DNA of 37,079 bases from Bacillota bacterium (GCA_023394875.1 JAEXAB010000005.1:1-37079), one strand, 5' to 3'. Numbered from the stretch's first letter, positions 27,804 to 36,572 are shown. Notes: a model not told the origin generated them from the letters alone. Numbers and translations: made by a program.

Positions 27804-27924
27804 CGAGCGTAGCGAGCTGCTGAATTTTCACCAATCCGCCGCGCAAGCGGCAATCTGTGACAAGTGAGGATAAGCGACTTTGTCGCCCTCACGCCGTCGC
27901 AAATAGCCTTACCGCCGTAAGGCT
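27788..27924 (+). other. Four hairpins after the variable gene
   Basis: The stems are: AATTCAGC/GCTGAATT (27788-27826, spanning the stop codon), GCCGC-GCAA-GCGGC (27838-27851, a GNRA loop), GTGAGG with inner GCGAC/GTCGC and CCTCAC (27864-27892), and AGCCTTAC-CGCC-GTAAGGCT (27905-27924). Hairpins just past the target gene aid retrohoming in the Bordetella phage DGR. Transcription termination is another possible role. Confidence 0.6.
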
Positions 27925-27947
27925 GTTAAAAATAAAAATAAAATATT

Positions 27948-28034
27948 ATGCAAAAGAAAAACGACCTATTTGTAATAACCAAGGCAAAAGACCTTGCAAA
28001 ATACATAATAACAGTGACCGAATATCTCTTATAG
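27948..28034 (+). pseudogene. avd: Truncated Avd-like four-helix-bundle reading frame
   Basis: 28 codons begin MQKKNDLFVITKAKDLAKYI and end TVTEYLL before TAG. The start resembles the N-terminal helix of DGR accessory proteins (Avd, four-helix-bundle/S23-type), where LFVITKAKDLAKY and TVTE are familiar. Full Avd proteins are about 110-130 aa, so roughly three quarters is missing, probably lost by a deletion near 28020. Its place right after a variable gene is the standard DGR order. The identification is from memory of the family on a short stretch. Confidence 0.5.
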
Positions 28035-28132
28035 AATTACACTCCGCACATACAAGCTATAAAGCACACCTTCAATATGGGAATAGCTACAACTTTTCAA
28101 AAAGTATAACTAAAGTATTTGCCGCAATAGCC

Positions 28133-28218
28133 TAGAGGTAGTGCGAGTATATAACCGCGACGACATAACATTCATATTCTGTGGCGGCACCGAGGTCAAG
28201 GCGGATTTAGGTGTTTGA
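28133..28218 (+). pseudogene. Second serine recombinase tail fragment
   Basis: 28133-28210 repeats 25968-26045 at about nine of ten positions. It encodes EVVRVYNRDDITFIFCGGTE and ends at TGA (28216-28218), the same tail as the recombinase remnant at 25265. Nothing of the gene is present upstream. The two copies are direct repeats bracketing the variable gene and the Avd fragment. Confidence 0.8.
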
Positions 28219-28378
28219 GTGCAGAATAAGGGGCTTGAACCTCTAAATTATAAAAAGATGAGCAAATATAACATACAATATAAAACAACGGCGGCAGGAG
28301 CAAAACCTGTCGTTTTTGTCGCTTTTGGTGCGTATTTTGAAAAAACTTGATTAAAAATTTGATTTTGCGATTTTTTGA

Positions 28379-28609
28379 TTTCCATACTTTTTTCAAACAG
28401 GAATTCAAACAGTTGGAATCTCGATAACTAAAAAGTGCAAGAGGACAATCATCATCCTCAATATCGGCAAAAAACTTGACACATTCAACAAAACAATCTT
28501 CAAAAGCCTGGTAAGAGAAATCAAGGTCACCGCCCCAAAAGAGATAGAAATAAGCTATAAATCCGGGATAACCGTAAAAGAACAGATAAGGAATAAATAT
28601 TCAAAATGA
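28379..28609 (+). pseudogene. Third recombinase tail fragment, different lineage
   Basis: The open stretch ends in FNKTIFKSLVREIKVTAPKE followed by IEISYKSGITVKEQIRNKYS and TGA. This layout (acidic/Phe start, SLVxxIxV, then a strand with SG or DG and V-x-E) is the usual end of large serine recombinases, but its sequence differs from the other two tails. No start codon or catalytic domain is present. Confidence 0.6.
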
Positions 28610-28809
28610 ATAATCCATACTTTTAAAAATTACAAATATATAGGATTACAATTGATGTTGACAATATTTTTGTTTAATATTATAATCAAAATAAAGAAGG
28701 GAATCGACTCACTGTTAATAATTAGTATTTACAGTTATTTGAATTATACGCATATGCAATTAATTTATAAGGTAGGACTAAATTTGTTTAAAAAAGCAAT
28801 ATATATGGT

Positions 28810-28920
28810 ATGATTGTATTTGTCATGACGTTTTGTCTCTTTGCTCTTTCGGGTTGTTCGGAAAGAGCAAGAAAATATACCGAGGCAGAGCATATTCAAA
28901 GAGTGGCAGAAAGGAATTAA
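28810..28920 (+). CDS. Short lipoprotein-like peptide
   Basis: 36 codons encode a hydrophobic start with a lipobox (MIVFVMTFCLFALSGC, C16) and a short charged tail (SERARKYTEAEHIQRVAERN). No strong ribosome binding site is visible. The stop is immediately followed by AGGAGG and the next lipoprotein start, 17 bases later. It may be a real small lipoprotein, a leader coupled to the next gene, or the truncated front of a longer one. Confidence 0.4.
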   Translation: MIVFVMTFCLFALSGCSERARKYTEAEHIQRVAERN

Positions 28921-28937
28921 AGGAGGAAAACGAGGTC

Positions 28938-29402
28938 ATGATAAAGAAAATTATAACAGTCGGGGTTTTGTTGATGATGGTATTGTTAGGATTTGTGCTT
29001 GTTGGATGTAGAAAAGATAATAGTTTAATAGTTCCAGACAATTTTTCTCTTGCAATTTCAACCAATTCTGCTATTTTTAATAAAGGTGAATACATTACTA
29101 TGGATTATACTTTAAAAAATAACGTTGGAAGAGCAATTGATATTACTTATTATTGTTTGCTATCTATCCATTCTCCAAGCGCAGAATACCTAGATACATA
29201 CGAAATGCCAGATAGTCCATATTACAAACATTTCAAGAAAAATGAGGTGTTAATGGGCACACGTCATGTCGGCGCATATTTTGAAGCAGGTGTACATCAA
29301 ATATCCTACAAAGCTATTTTTTATTTAAATTTTGGCAAATCAGATGAACAGCAGATAGAAGTCTGGTCGAATATTATTGAAATTACAATATTGGAAAACT
29401 GA
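28938..29402 (+). CDS. Small secreted lipoprotein, Ig-like fold likely
   Basis: This 154-aa protein starts at the ATG 8 bases after GAAAACGAGG, with a lipoprotein signal MIKKIITVGVLLMMVLLGFV and lipobox VGC (C23). The mature part has alternating strands (EYITMDYTLKNNVGRAIDIT) like immunoglobulin-type modules that bind surface partners. No family is recognised. It may be co-transcribed with the metallopeptidase gene starting 26 bases later, which suggests a joint surface role. Confidence 0.7.
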   Translation: MIKKIITVGVLLMMVLLGFVLVGCRKDNSLIVPDNFSLAISTNSAIFNKGEYITMDYTLKNNVGRAIDITYYCLLSIHSPSAEYLDTYEMPDSPYYKHFKKNEVLMGTRHVGAYFEAGVHQISYKAIFYLNFGKSDEQQIEVWSNIIEITILEN

Positions 29403-29428
29403 TTTTAGAACGAAATAAGGAGTTAATT

Positions 29429-32400
29429 ATGAAAAACATTAGAAAAATATTATTTACTGCAAGCATTATTTTAATATTTTTAGTCTTGGCTGGATTAATT
29501 GCGTTAATTGGAACTGGTGTAACTACTAATACTGCACATGCTTCTGATGAATATAGCATTGAAGATATAAAGCAAATGTTGGGCTGAGACGCTTATCAAT
29601 ACACACGCATCTATAGAGAAGATGGGGATGTAGATACGTTAGAAAGTCCGCTAGATGATGAACTGCTTACTTTTGCTTCATCTAATGCTCAATCGCGTAG
29701 TTCATCAAAAGTGCAACAGCTTAGAACTAACTCTTTTGATGTCACAACAATTGTTAATAGCGGTCGCCCAGACGATGAAAGTATTGTTATAATTATTATG
29801 GGAGACGGCTATACTTCAGCGCAACAAGGCAGCTTTCCAACTACTGAGGGCACTTTTTTGCATAGTGCTTGTTCTGCAACATTTGCGCTAATGGATACTT
29901 ATCCGTTTAATCTCTTCTCACATTTATTCACCGTATATGCAATACACACAATATCTAATGAAAGTGGTATAACAGGAATGACATCAGGATTTCAGGCTGA
30001 TACTTACTTTCAAGCATTTTGGACAGATAACTCCGATGATGGTATTAGTATGCCAAGTGACAGACAAGTACAAGCGAGATCTCTTGCCCTTGAGCAATCA
30101 TCGTCTGTAGCAATGATACAAATAATCGCAAATGCGGATAAGCACGGAGGAGTTAGCTTTTGGGGAGCATATGATTATTCATTGTCTGTAAGACTGGCGT
30201 TAACAGCGACACTGCAAAGCAATAGTGGCCCTTGGCTTCCGGCATGGAATGGTACATTTGTCCATGAGTTTGGCCATTCTTTTGGGACACTGCTTGATGA
30301 ACACAATACTTCTGTCGGGCGAAATGAAAATCGAGCAAACGCGACTCAAACAAGCAATCCTTCGACTATAAAATGGAGTCATTGGATTGGTTATGAAGGA
30401 ATAACCATTCGTAATATTGGAAGCGGATGGAATGTCCCTGCGATAGACGGCTCTACAACACCTAATGACTCATGTGATGGCTGCATAATGCGAGCATCAT
30501 GGTCAAGTCTGCATTTTTGTGCTGTCTGTGCAACAGAACTAACACGAAGGTTGGCTTACCTTTCGGATGAGATGTTTGAAGGTCGAAGTCCGCGTACAAA
30601 CGATGCGATGCCGACGAATACTTACATAGCACCACCATCTGGAACAACGCGCATTCTGCCTTATGCTTTTAATGGAAACACAGCGCTTCAAAATATTCAA
30701 ATTCCTGCAAGTGTTACAACAATTGGAGATTATGCTTTTATTGGAGCGACAGGACTGATGACAATAACAAACTTGAGATCCATTCCACAATCAATCAACG
30801 ATACAGTATTCGCAGGTATTAATAGAGCGAATGTTCAAGTAATTATTCCACCCGGAACAAGAAATGCTTATTTAAATGAGGGTTGGACAGGGTTCAATCT
30901 CATAGAAGAAGTTGTGTTGTTGACAAATGCATTGTCATCTAATTCAGCGGAAATAATAGGAACAACCGGATTGTTAACTGGAAGCTTTGAAATTCCATCA
31001 ATAATAAATGGTAAAACAGTTGTTAAGATTTCATCAAATGCCTTTGCTAATCAAACACTATCCACCGAGTTCATTATACCAAATAGTGTGACAAGTATTG
31101 GTTTCGGAGCATTTAGTGGTTGCAATAGTTTGACAAAGATTTCAGCGCCATTCGTCGGTGCAACGCTAAATTCTGCAATTAACACATCATATTTTGGCTA
31201 TATATTTGGTGCAAATGAAGTCACAAGTCAAAATAACAGCATTCCACCTACTTTAAAAACTATAACGATAACTGGCGGAAGTATTATTGATACTTTTGCT
31301 TTCTATAACTGTAATAGTATAACAAGTGTTTCGATATCAAGCACAATTACAAGTATTGGAAGTAGGGCCTTTGCCTATTGTGTCGATTTGAAAAAGGTTG
31401 AGGTGCTTAGGTCGGAATCTTTGGGTATTACAACACTGAGCAATGATTCTCCTTTTTTAGGGTGCTCTACTTTAAGTACTATTTGCGTACCTGACTCCAC
31501 GTATAAAACGGCAACAAACTGGTTGACATATAGTAATTTAATTTTTTTAATCAATGGAACACAGGGTCTGGCATATACGCTAATCAATAATGGAGCCGCA
31601 TATTCGGTTTCAAAAGGCACGGCAACAGTCGGTATTGTTATAATTCCCGATATGTATCTTGATTTGCCAGTAACCGCGATAAATGATAACGGATTTTCTG
31701 GTTATAGCAATCTTGAAAGCATAACCATTTCGTCTCGAATAGCAAGTATTGGCTCCTATGCGTTTAATAATTGTAACCAACTCACCAGTATTGTTATACC
31801 GAACGGTATAATGAGCATTGGGTCTTATGCTTTCTATGGTTGTGCCAACTTATCAAGTGTTAGCATTCCAAACAGTACGATGACAATAGGTAACTATGCT
31901 TTTTACGGCTGTAGTATTTTGGGCAATATAACGATACCAATCGCGATTACAAGTATTGGTTCAAACGCATTTCAAAATTGCACAAACTTAAAGGTGGTTA
32001 CTATCAATAAACCATCGATCTCGGGGATAATAACGCTTGGTGTTAATGCATTTAGCGGAAGTACTGTGCTAAACGCCATTTATACAACAGATGTGGCAAG
32101 CCGAGACGCTTATAGAGTAGCCACAAATTGGATAAATTACAGTTCAATAATATTTGCTGACAACGGAACGCTGGGGCTGTCATACATGTTAATTAATGAT
32201 GGAACGGCTTATTCTGTCGGAAGAGGATATGCAACAGCAATCAATGTAATAATCCCCGAATCATATAATGGGCGGCTTATTACGGCAATATCTGAACAAG
32301 GTTTTTACGACTACACAACTCTGGAAAGCATAATAATTCCCAATAGTGTGATAACAATAGATGAGGGCGCTTTTGCTGGTTGTATCGGTTTAACTAGCGT

Positions 32401-33973
32401 TACAGTCCCAACAAGTGTTGTGAATATTGGAAAAGAAGCATTTGCTGGTTGCAGTGCATTAACAAGTGTGTCTATACCCAGCGGCGTTTTAAGCGTTCCT
32501 TATGGTCTTTTTGCTGGCTGTACTGCTTTAACAAGCGTCATTTTACCGTCAAGCATAACAAGTATTGGTAGTGGCGCATTTTGGGATTGCAGAGCACTAA
32601 CAAACATAACTTCACCTTCTTCTGTGATAAATATCGATAGCGCGGCGTTTTATGGCTGCAGCTCGCTAAGGAGTTTTACGATTCCAAACGGAGTAACTGC
32701 AATTTTAGATTTTACTTTTTATGGCTGTAGCGCATTGACAAACATAACAATACCAAATGCAGTAACAAATATTGGTTCAAATGCTTTTTATAATTGTAGT
32801 AATCTAACGAGTGTTATACTTCCAAGCAATTTAACAAGCATTTCTACAACGACATTTAGTGATTGTACTCGTCTTGCAAGCATTAACATACCAAATACCG
32901 TGACAAGTATAGGAGCTAGTGCTTTTTATAATTGTGCAGCATTGGGAACTCTAACAATACGAGCGAATTTAACGAGCATTGCTCAGACAGCTTTTGCAAA
33001 CTGCACAAATCTGTCAATTATATGGTATTATAATGCCATTCTAGACACAGTCGGAATAAGACAATTTGTGTCACTAGCTTATTTGCCGAGTGGCATAACC
33101 AGCATTCCAGCTAATGCTTTCGCTTATTTCTCAAAAATTACTAATTTGTCTATACCAAATACTGTTACAAGCATCGGAACAAAAGCGTTTTATGCTTGTT
33201 CGAATCTTGGAATTACATGGAATTACAATGCTGCATTAACCACAGCCAATTTTGGTGGATGCCTAAAAACTGTTATTTTCCCAAGCGGAACTACAACTAT
33301 ATCTGCAAGTGCGTTTTCCAATAGCACAAAAATCACAAGTATCACCATTCCTAGTTCAATTACAAATATAGGGAACAGCGCATTCTCGGGTTGTACGGGA
33401 CTAACAAGATTGACAATACCTACAACCGTAACTACAATGGGAACGAATGTGTTTGTGAACTGTTCAAATCTAATTTTATATACAACTTTGCAAACCAAAC
33501 CAAACGGATGGCAAAGTTCATGGAACGGCTCTCGTCCCGCATATTTTAGACCTACTAATGCCACTCCAACAATTATGAGCGGCTTCGGTTATAATGGAAG
33601 TACCTATTACTGGAATGGAAAGGTTGCTATGACGCTTCTTAATCCGAATATCAGTTATGTTGATACTGCAACAAACATATATGCTTTTACGGGTAATACA
33701 ACACTAAATTTTAATAGTTCTACCGTAAATTCGAAAAATGCATTTTCTAAGATCACAGGCACTCTTAGTTTTACGCTCAATGGTTCGTCGGTCAATACCT
33801 CTTCAGTTAGCGTTTCAATAACAAATTCGGTATCAATTAGCAATGGATCTTTCTCAATCAATACTACGAATTTAAGCAATGGAACTTATACTTTGACTAT
33901 GGTAAGCAGTTTTAATAGAGCGTCTTGGTCAGGTAGCTCTACACACACATTTACTTTTATAGTTGATAAATAG
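29429..33973 (+). pseudogene. M64-family metallopeptidase with BspA-type leucine-rich repeats, interrupted by TGA
   Basis: From the ATG at 29429 (site AAGGAGT) the frame encodes a signal peptide (MKNIRKILFTASIILIFLVL, then a second hydrophobic run). It meets TGA at 29585-29587 (codon 53), then stays open for 1461 more codons. The catalytic region has HEFGHSFGTLLDE (about 279-291), a zinc site with E280, and STIKWSHWIGYEG and CIMR blocks typical of IgA peptidase M64. About 400-1350 are BspA/LRR_5 repeats (SIGSYAFYGCANLSSVSIPN type). An Ig-like end follows. Intact, it would be a secreted protein that binds via LRRs and cleaves host or bacterial proteins. TGA is used as a normal stop elsewhere (Ku), so the gene is probably silenced unless read through or restarted. 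Confidence 0.8.
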
Positions 33974-34008
33974 CATGAAAGTAAAGTTTTCAAATCGAAT
34001 AGTTTTTT

Positions 34009-34040
34009 AGAGGTTATCTTAATATACTGAGATAACCTCT
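34009..34040. other. Stem-loop after the metallopeptidase gene
   Basis: AGAGGTTATCT and AGATAACCTCT form perfect 11-bp arms around 10 bases. No T-run follows on the coding strand, so it may end transcription weakly or protect the transcript 3' end. Confidence 0.55.
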
Positions 34041-34069
34041 TATAGAAAGCGACGAAAGGAAAAAACAGC

Positions 34070-34166
34070 CTTATCGTTCGTTAGGGGTATCCAAAAAGCG
34101 ATATTGTTCGTTAGCTTAGGAGGGGGAACAAGTCCCTAACTGACTCTAGGCTTAACGAACGATAAG
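34070..34166. repeat. Long inverted repeat with two competing pairings
   Basis: CTTATCGTTCGTTA (34070-34083) and TAACGAACGATAAG (34153-34166) are perfect 14-bp arms. A second GTTCGTTA (34106-34113) can pair with the same right arm. The rest of 33974-34492 contains the 54-bp repeat and a promoter but no gene. Confidence 0.6.
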
Positions 34167-34232
34167 TAATATTCCCAAAAAGTATTTGAGAGGGTAGCTG
34201 AAAACAGACAAAAAGAAGCGAAAAGCAACAAA

Positions 34233-34286
34233 AAAGACACACGATGGGAGCGAGTTTATACACTCCTTTTTCGTGTGTCTTGGTGT
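34233..34286. repeat. 54-bp hairpin repeat, copy 2
   Basis: Matches 24944-24997 except for one base in the inner stem (CACTCC for CGCTCC), which leaves one mismatch in the inner stem. The outer AAGACACACGA/TCGTGTGTCTT stem is intact. It marks the right edge of the accessory block. Confidence 0.85.
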
Positions 34287-34382
34287 CCATAATGAATGAA
34301 AAGTAGCGTAGTAAAACGCCGAATAGGATAGCCGTTGCTCGCAGGGGTTGAACCCCTTTTGTTATATATGTAACCGATTAAG

Positions 34383-34411
34383 TTGAATTTGAAGCAAAAA
34401 TATGGTATAAT
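34383..34411 (+). promoter_or_regulatory. Promoter for the gene at 34493
   Basis: TTGAAT (34383-34388), 17 bases ending in TGG, and TATAAT (34406-34411) form a TG-extended sigma-A promoter. Confidence 0.65.
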
Positions 34412-34492
34412 TTAGAAAAATATGTCGGAGAAGGTAATTCTTTGATTTAAGCAATTAGATTGTGGCAATTTTGAAATGAAGGGGATTTACTT

Positions 34493-35134
34493 ATGGGACA
34501 AAAGCGGTTTGACGAATATTTTGCAAAGGTGGTTTTGGAGAAATGTTTCCCCGAAAAGTTTATTGATTTGCAAATTGCAGATAAGCCTGATTTGCGATAT
34601 GGTAGCGAAATAGGAATAGAAGTAACGAACTGTATGCCCCAAGAAGTCGTTGAAGCATTTAATCTTTGGCATAGAGCAGCCAAAAAAGGCGAACAAACGC
34701 CACCGCGCATTTTAGAGAGATTGGAGCAATTAAAAGATACCGTCCATCTTGAAGGTAGCAAATTGATATGGGAACAGGGTTCATATGTGGAAGATGACAT
34801 AGACAATTCCCCGATAAAAGAATTTGTAAATGCTGTTGCAAGCAAAGTTGAACGGCTGAATAGTGCAAACGCAAATTATGCGGAAATGAAAAGTTATGAG
34901 TTGTTTGTTAATTCTACCATTGATATATCTACATTCAATCAAATTGATGCGATGTTAGCGAGATTAACGGAATTAAATTATAAGCCAAAAAAATTTGATA
35001 ACATCCATCTAATTACTATTAACCAAAAATTATTTACTTTTGATATAGCGAATAACACTTTTAGCATAAAGCATTTATACACGCATTTGGAACGAATGGC
35101 ACAGATAGCACGCAACTTATATAAAGGGCTGTAG
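34493..35134 (+). CDS. Uncharacterised protein, possible nuclease-like fold
   Basis: This 213-aa soluble protein is of no family I can name. Residues 29-45 (ADKPDLRYGSEIGIEVT) have the shape of a PD-(D/E)xK core: D33, a strand, then E43, although threonine stands where lysine is expected. Later parts are helical, with an AEMKSYELFV strand. It has a clear promoter and an AAGGGGA site. Its place next to mobile DNA fits a defence or element-borne gene, but that is inference. Confidence 0.65.
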   Translation: MGQKRFDEYFAKVVLEKCFPEKFIDLQIADKPDLRYGSEIGIEVTNCMPQEVVEAFNLWHRAAKKGEQTPPRILERLEQLKDTVHLEGSKLIWEQGSYVEDDIDNSPIKEFVNAVASKVERLNSANANYAEMKSYELFVNSTIDISTFNQIDAMLARLTELNYKPKKFDNIHLITINQKLFTFDIANNTFSIKHLYTHLERMAQIARNLYKGL

Positions 35135-35244
35135 GCTTAATAAAGGAAGTAGACAAACAGGTAAAAAATTCAGATGCTTTGTAAAACCTATCAAGATTAG
35201 GACAGATTTATGTAAATAAGGAATAAGCATCGAAGGAGAAATTT

Positions 35245-35778
35245 ATGGATCGGTTTAATATATATAATATTTTTCGTTTGCCTATATATAATTGTCATCC
35301 TATGCAAATATTTGATAAGTATACGATTGCCCGTGAAAATAGAGTTTGTGAGCTGGTATCATTAGGATGGGAAAGGGAAAGAGCAATGTTGGACTACAGT
35401 TCAGCACATAGTGACAAAATCGATATTGATAATTATATAATCGGTTATTTGTACATAGATTTTTGTAATGACTGTTTCCAGTATAGACTTGCGATTTGTA
35501 GAAGAGAGAATTCAAGCAAAGCATATAAAATGCCATTATATACAACAGTAAAACATTATATGCGTGAAAATCATGTTAACGGAGTATATGATTCTATATT
35601 TGAAAATGGTAAACTTAAAACAAATAAAGAAATTGCTCTTATGATAGAAGATTCGGTTGATATGATATGTGAAAATGACATTAGCGATGCGTATTGTGAA
35701 CGGGAATCTTTTTATAGATTAAATCGTCATTTGGATTATAAAACAATGATAGCCGAAATTAAAAGTGTAAAATCATAA
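35245..35778 (+). CDS. Uncharacterised protein
   Basis: This 177-aa soluble protein is rich in Tyr, Asn and Asp, with many cysteines (for example DFCNDCF near residues 72-78 and CENDISDAYC near 149-158). No family, motif or signal peptide is recognised. The start is set by GAAGGAG 8 bases upstream. The stop is followed by two strong hairpins, so it probably ends a unit with the gene at 34493. Confidence 0.6.
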   Translation: MDRFNIYNIFRLPIYNCHPMQIFDKYTIARENRVCELVSLGWERERAMLDYSSAHSDKIDIDNYIIGYLYIDFCNDCFQYRLAICRRENSSKAYKMPLYTTVKHYMRENHVNGVYDSIFENGKLKTNKEIALMIEDSVDMICENDISDAYCERESFYRLNRHLDYKTMIAEIKSVKS

Positions 35779-35793
35779 AGATATAGTAATGTT

Positions 35794-35864
35794 CCCCAAA
35801 ACAAGCCATATCGAAACTCTAATTTGTCTTAAACGAAAACAGCCAAAATAATGGCTTTTTGGGG
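35794..35864 (+). terminator. Imperfect inverted repeat and terminator after 35778
   Basis: CCCCAAAA...AGCCAT pairs with ATGGCTTTTTGGGG. The inner AGCCA-N6-TGGCT with five Ts behind it also forms a small terminator. Confidence 0.6.
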
Positions 35865-35883
35865 CAAAATAGGGGCGATAACC

Positions 35884-35934
35884 AAAAAAATAAGCACTTA
35901 CAATCCATAACGGATGGTAGGTGCTTATTTTTTA
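35884..35934. terminator. Strong bidirectional terminator
   Basis: TAAGCAC (35891-35897) pairs with GTGCTTA (35921-35927), an inner TTAC/GTAG stem and ATCC/GGAT extend it, and it is flanked by A- and T-runs. It insulates the tetracycline resistance unit on the right. Confidence 0.85.
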
Positions 35935-36090
35935 TAAATGCAAGAATTAAGACATTTTATATTTTTATGCTCGGCAAAAGACTACGAATAACAACGGTTT
36001 GCGGAAACATAGCATTTAGATATTTAGCAAATCAATCTACGAAAACAACACCGTGGTCGGTCTATTTTGTAATTTTTATTTATAAATAGA

Positions 36091-36119
36091 TTGAGAGCAA
36101 GCTCAATTTGTGGTATAAT
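36091..36119 (+). promoter_or_regulatory. Additional promoter upstream of the tet leader
   Basis: TTGAGA (36091-36096), 17 bases ending TGG, and TATAAT (36114-36119). ATTGAG and CTCAAT form a hairpin over the -35 box. No gene of its own follows before the next promoter. Confidence 0.5.
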
Positions 36120-36250
36120 GTTTTAGCTCAAATAGATTGACAAACAGTAATTTAGCTAATTCTGATTTATTCAACTGTTTATCTATTCTGAATGCCAAAA
36201 AGTCGGTATGATTGTTACATATAAGAGAAAGAAAAATTTATTTTAAGTAC

Positions 36251-36279
36251 TTGCTTTTTTAAGGCTGATATGATATAAT
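36251..36279 (+). promoter_or_regulatory. Promoter of the tetracycline resistance gene
   Basis: TTGCTT (36251-36256) and TATAAT (36274-36279), spaced by 17 bases, lead into the leader that starts with a short ATG frame at 36309. Confidence 0.7.
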
Positions 36280-36308
36280 AGTTTCATTCCCGAAAAGGAG
36301 TAAAAAAT

Positions 36309-36540
36309 ATGCGGCAAGGTATTCTTAAATAAAACTATAATCAAATAGTGGGAACAAAGAATTATGATAGTCCCTTTCGTGGGGGGCTTGGTTTTTGTAC
36401 CCAATTTAAGAATACTTTTGCCTTATCAATTTTGACATATCCAAAAAACAGCAATCATAAATAGGTGTATGCTGTATATGTGTATGTCCGCAAATTATAA
36501 TCCCCAGTGGTAAAAGTATTTTACTGCCGGGGATTTTTAT
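36309..36540 (+). promoter_or_regulatory. tet transcription-attenuation leader
   Basis: The leader matches the tet(M)/tet(O)/tet(W) type known to attenuate transcription. It has a mini-frame MRQGILK (36309-36332), a long stem GTATTCTTAAAT/ATTTAAGAATAC (36319-36330 with 36404-36415), a 14-aa leader peptide MLYMCMSANYNPQW (36469-36513) and a terminator hairpin CCCC...GGGG (36502-36532) followed by TTTTT. A second small stem GCCC/GGGC follows. The peptide stop lies inside the terminator stem, so ribosome position could decide whether it forms. Confidence 0.75.
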
Positions 36541-36572
36541 GCCCTTTAGGGCTGTAAAATGAGGACAATCAC

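Noticed and set aside
27857..28135. 92-codon frame after the variable gene
   Set aside because: It crosses three hairpins and overlaps the Avd-like start in another frame. The peptide has no protein-like pattern.
29585..29587. TGA read as an amino acid (genetic code change)
   Set aside because: Ku ends naturally at TGA overlapping the ligase start, and no other gene here needs TGA as sense, so genome-wide recoding is unlikely.
30660..33480. Short periodic repeats that could be taken for a CRISPR array
   Set aside because: They are coding leucine-rich repeats in one continuous frame with varying sequence, not identical repeats with unique spacers.
34336..34361. GGGGTTGAACCCC segment resembling a tRNA T-arm
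   Set aside because: The loop is too short for a tRNA T-loop and no acceptor, D or anticodon arm can be built around it.
35859..36089. 76-codon open frame on the plus strand
   Set aside because: It runs through a strong terminator hairpin, has no ribosome binding site, and its residues look like translated AT-rich spacer.
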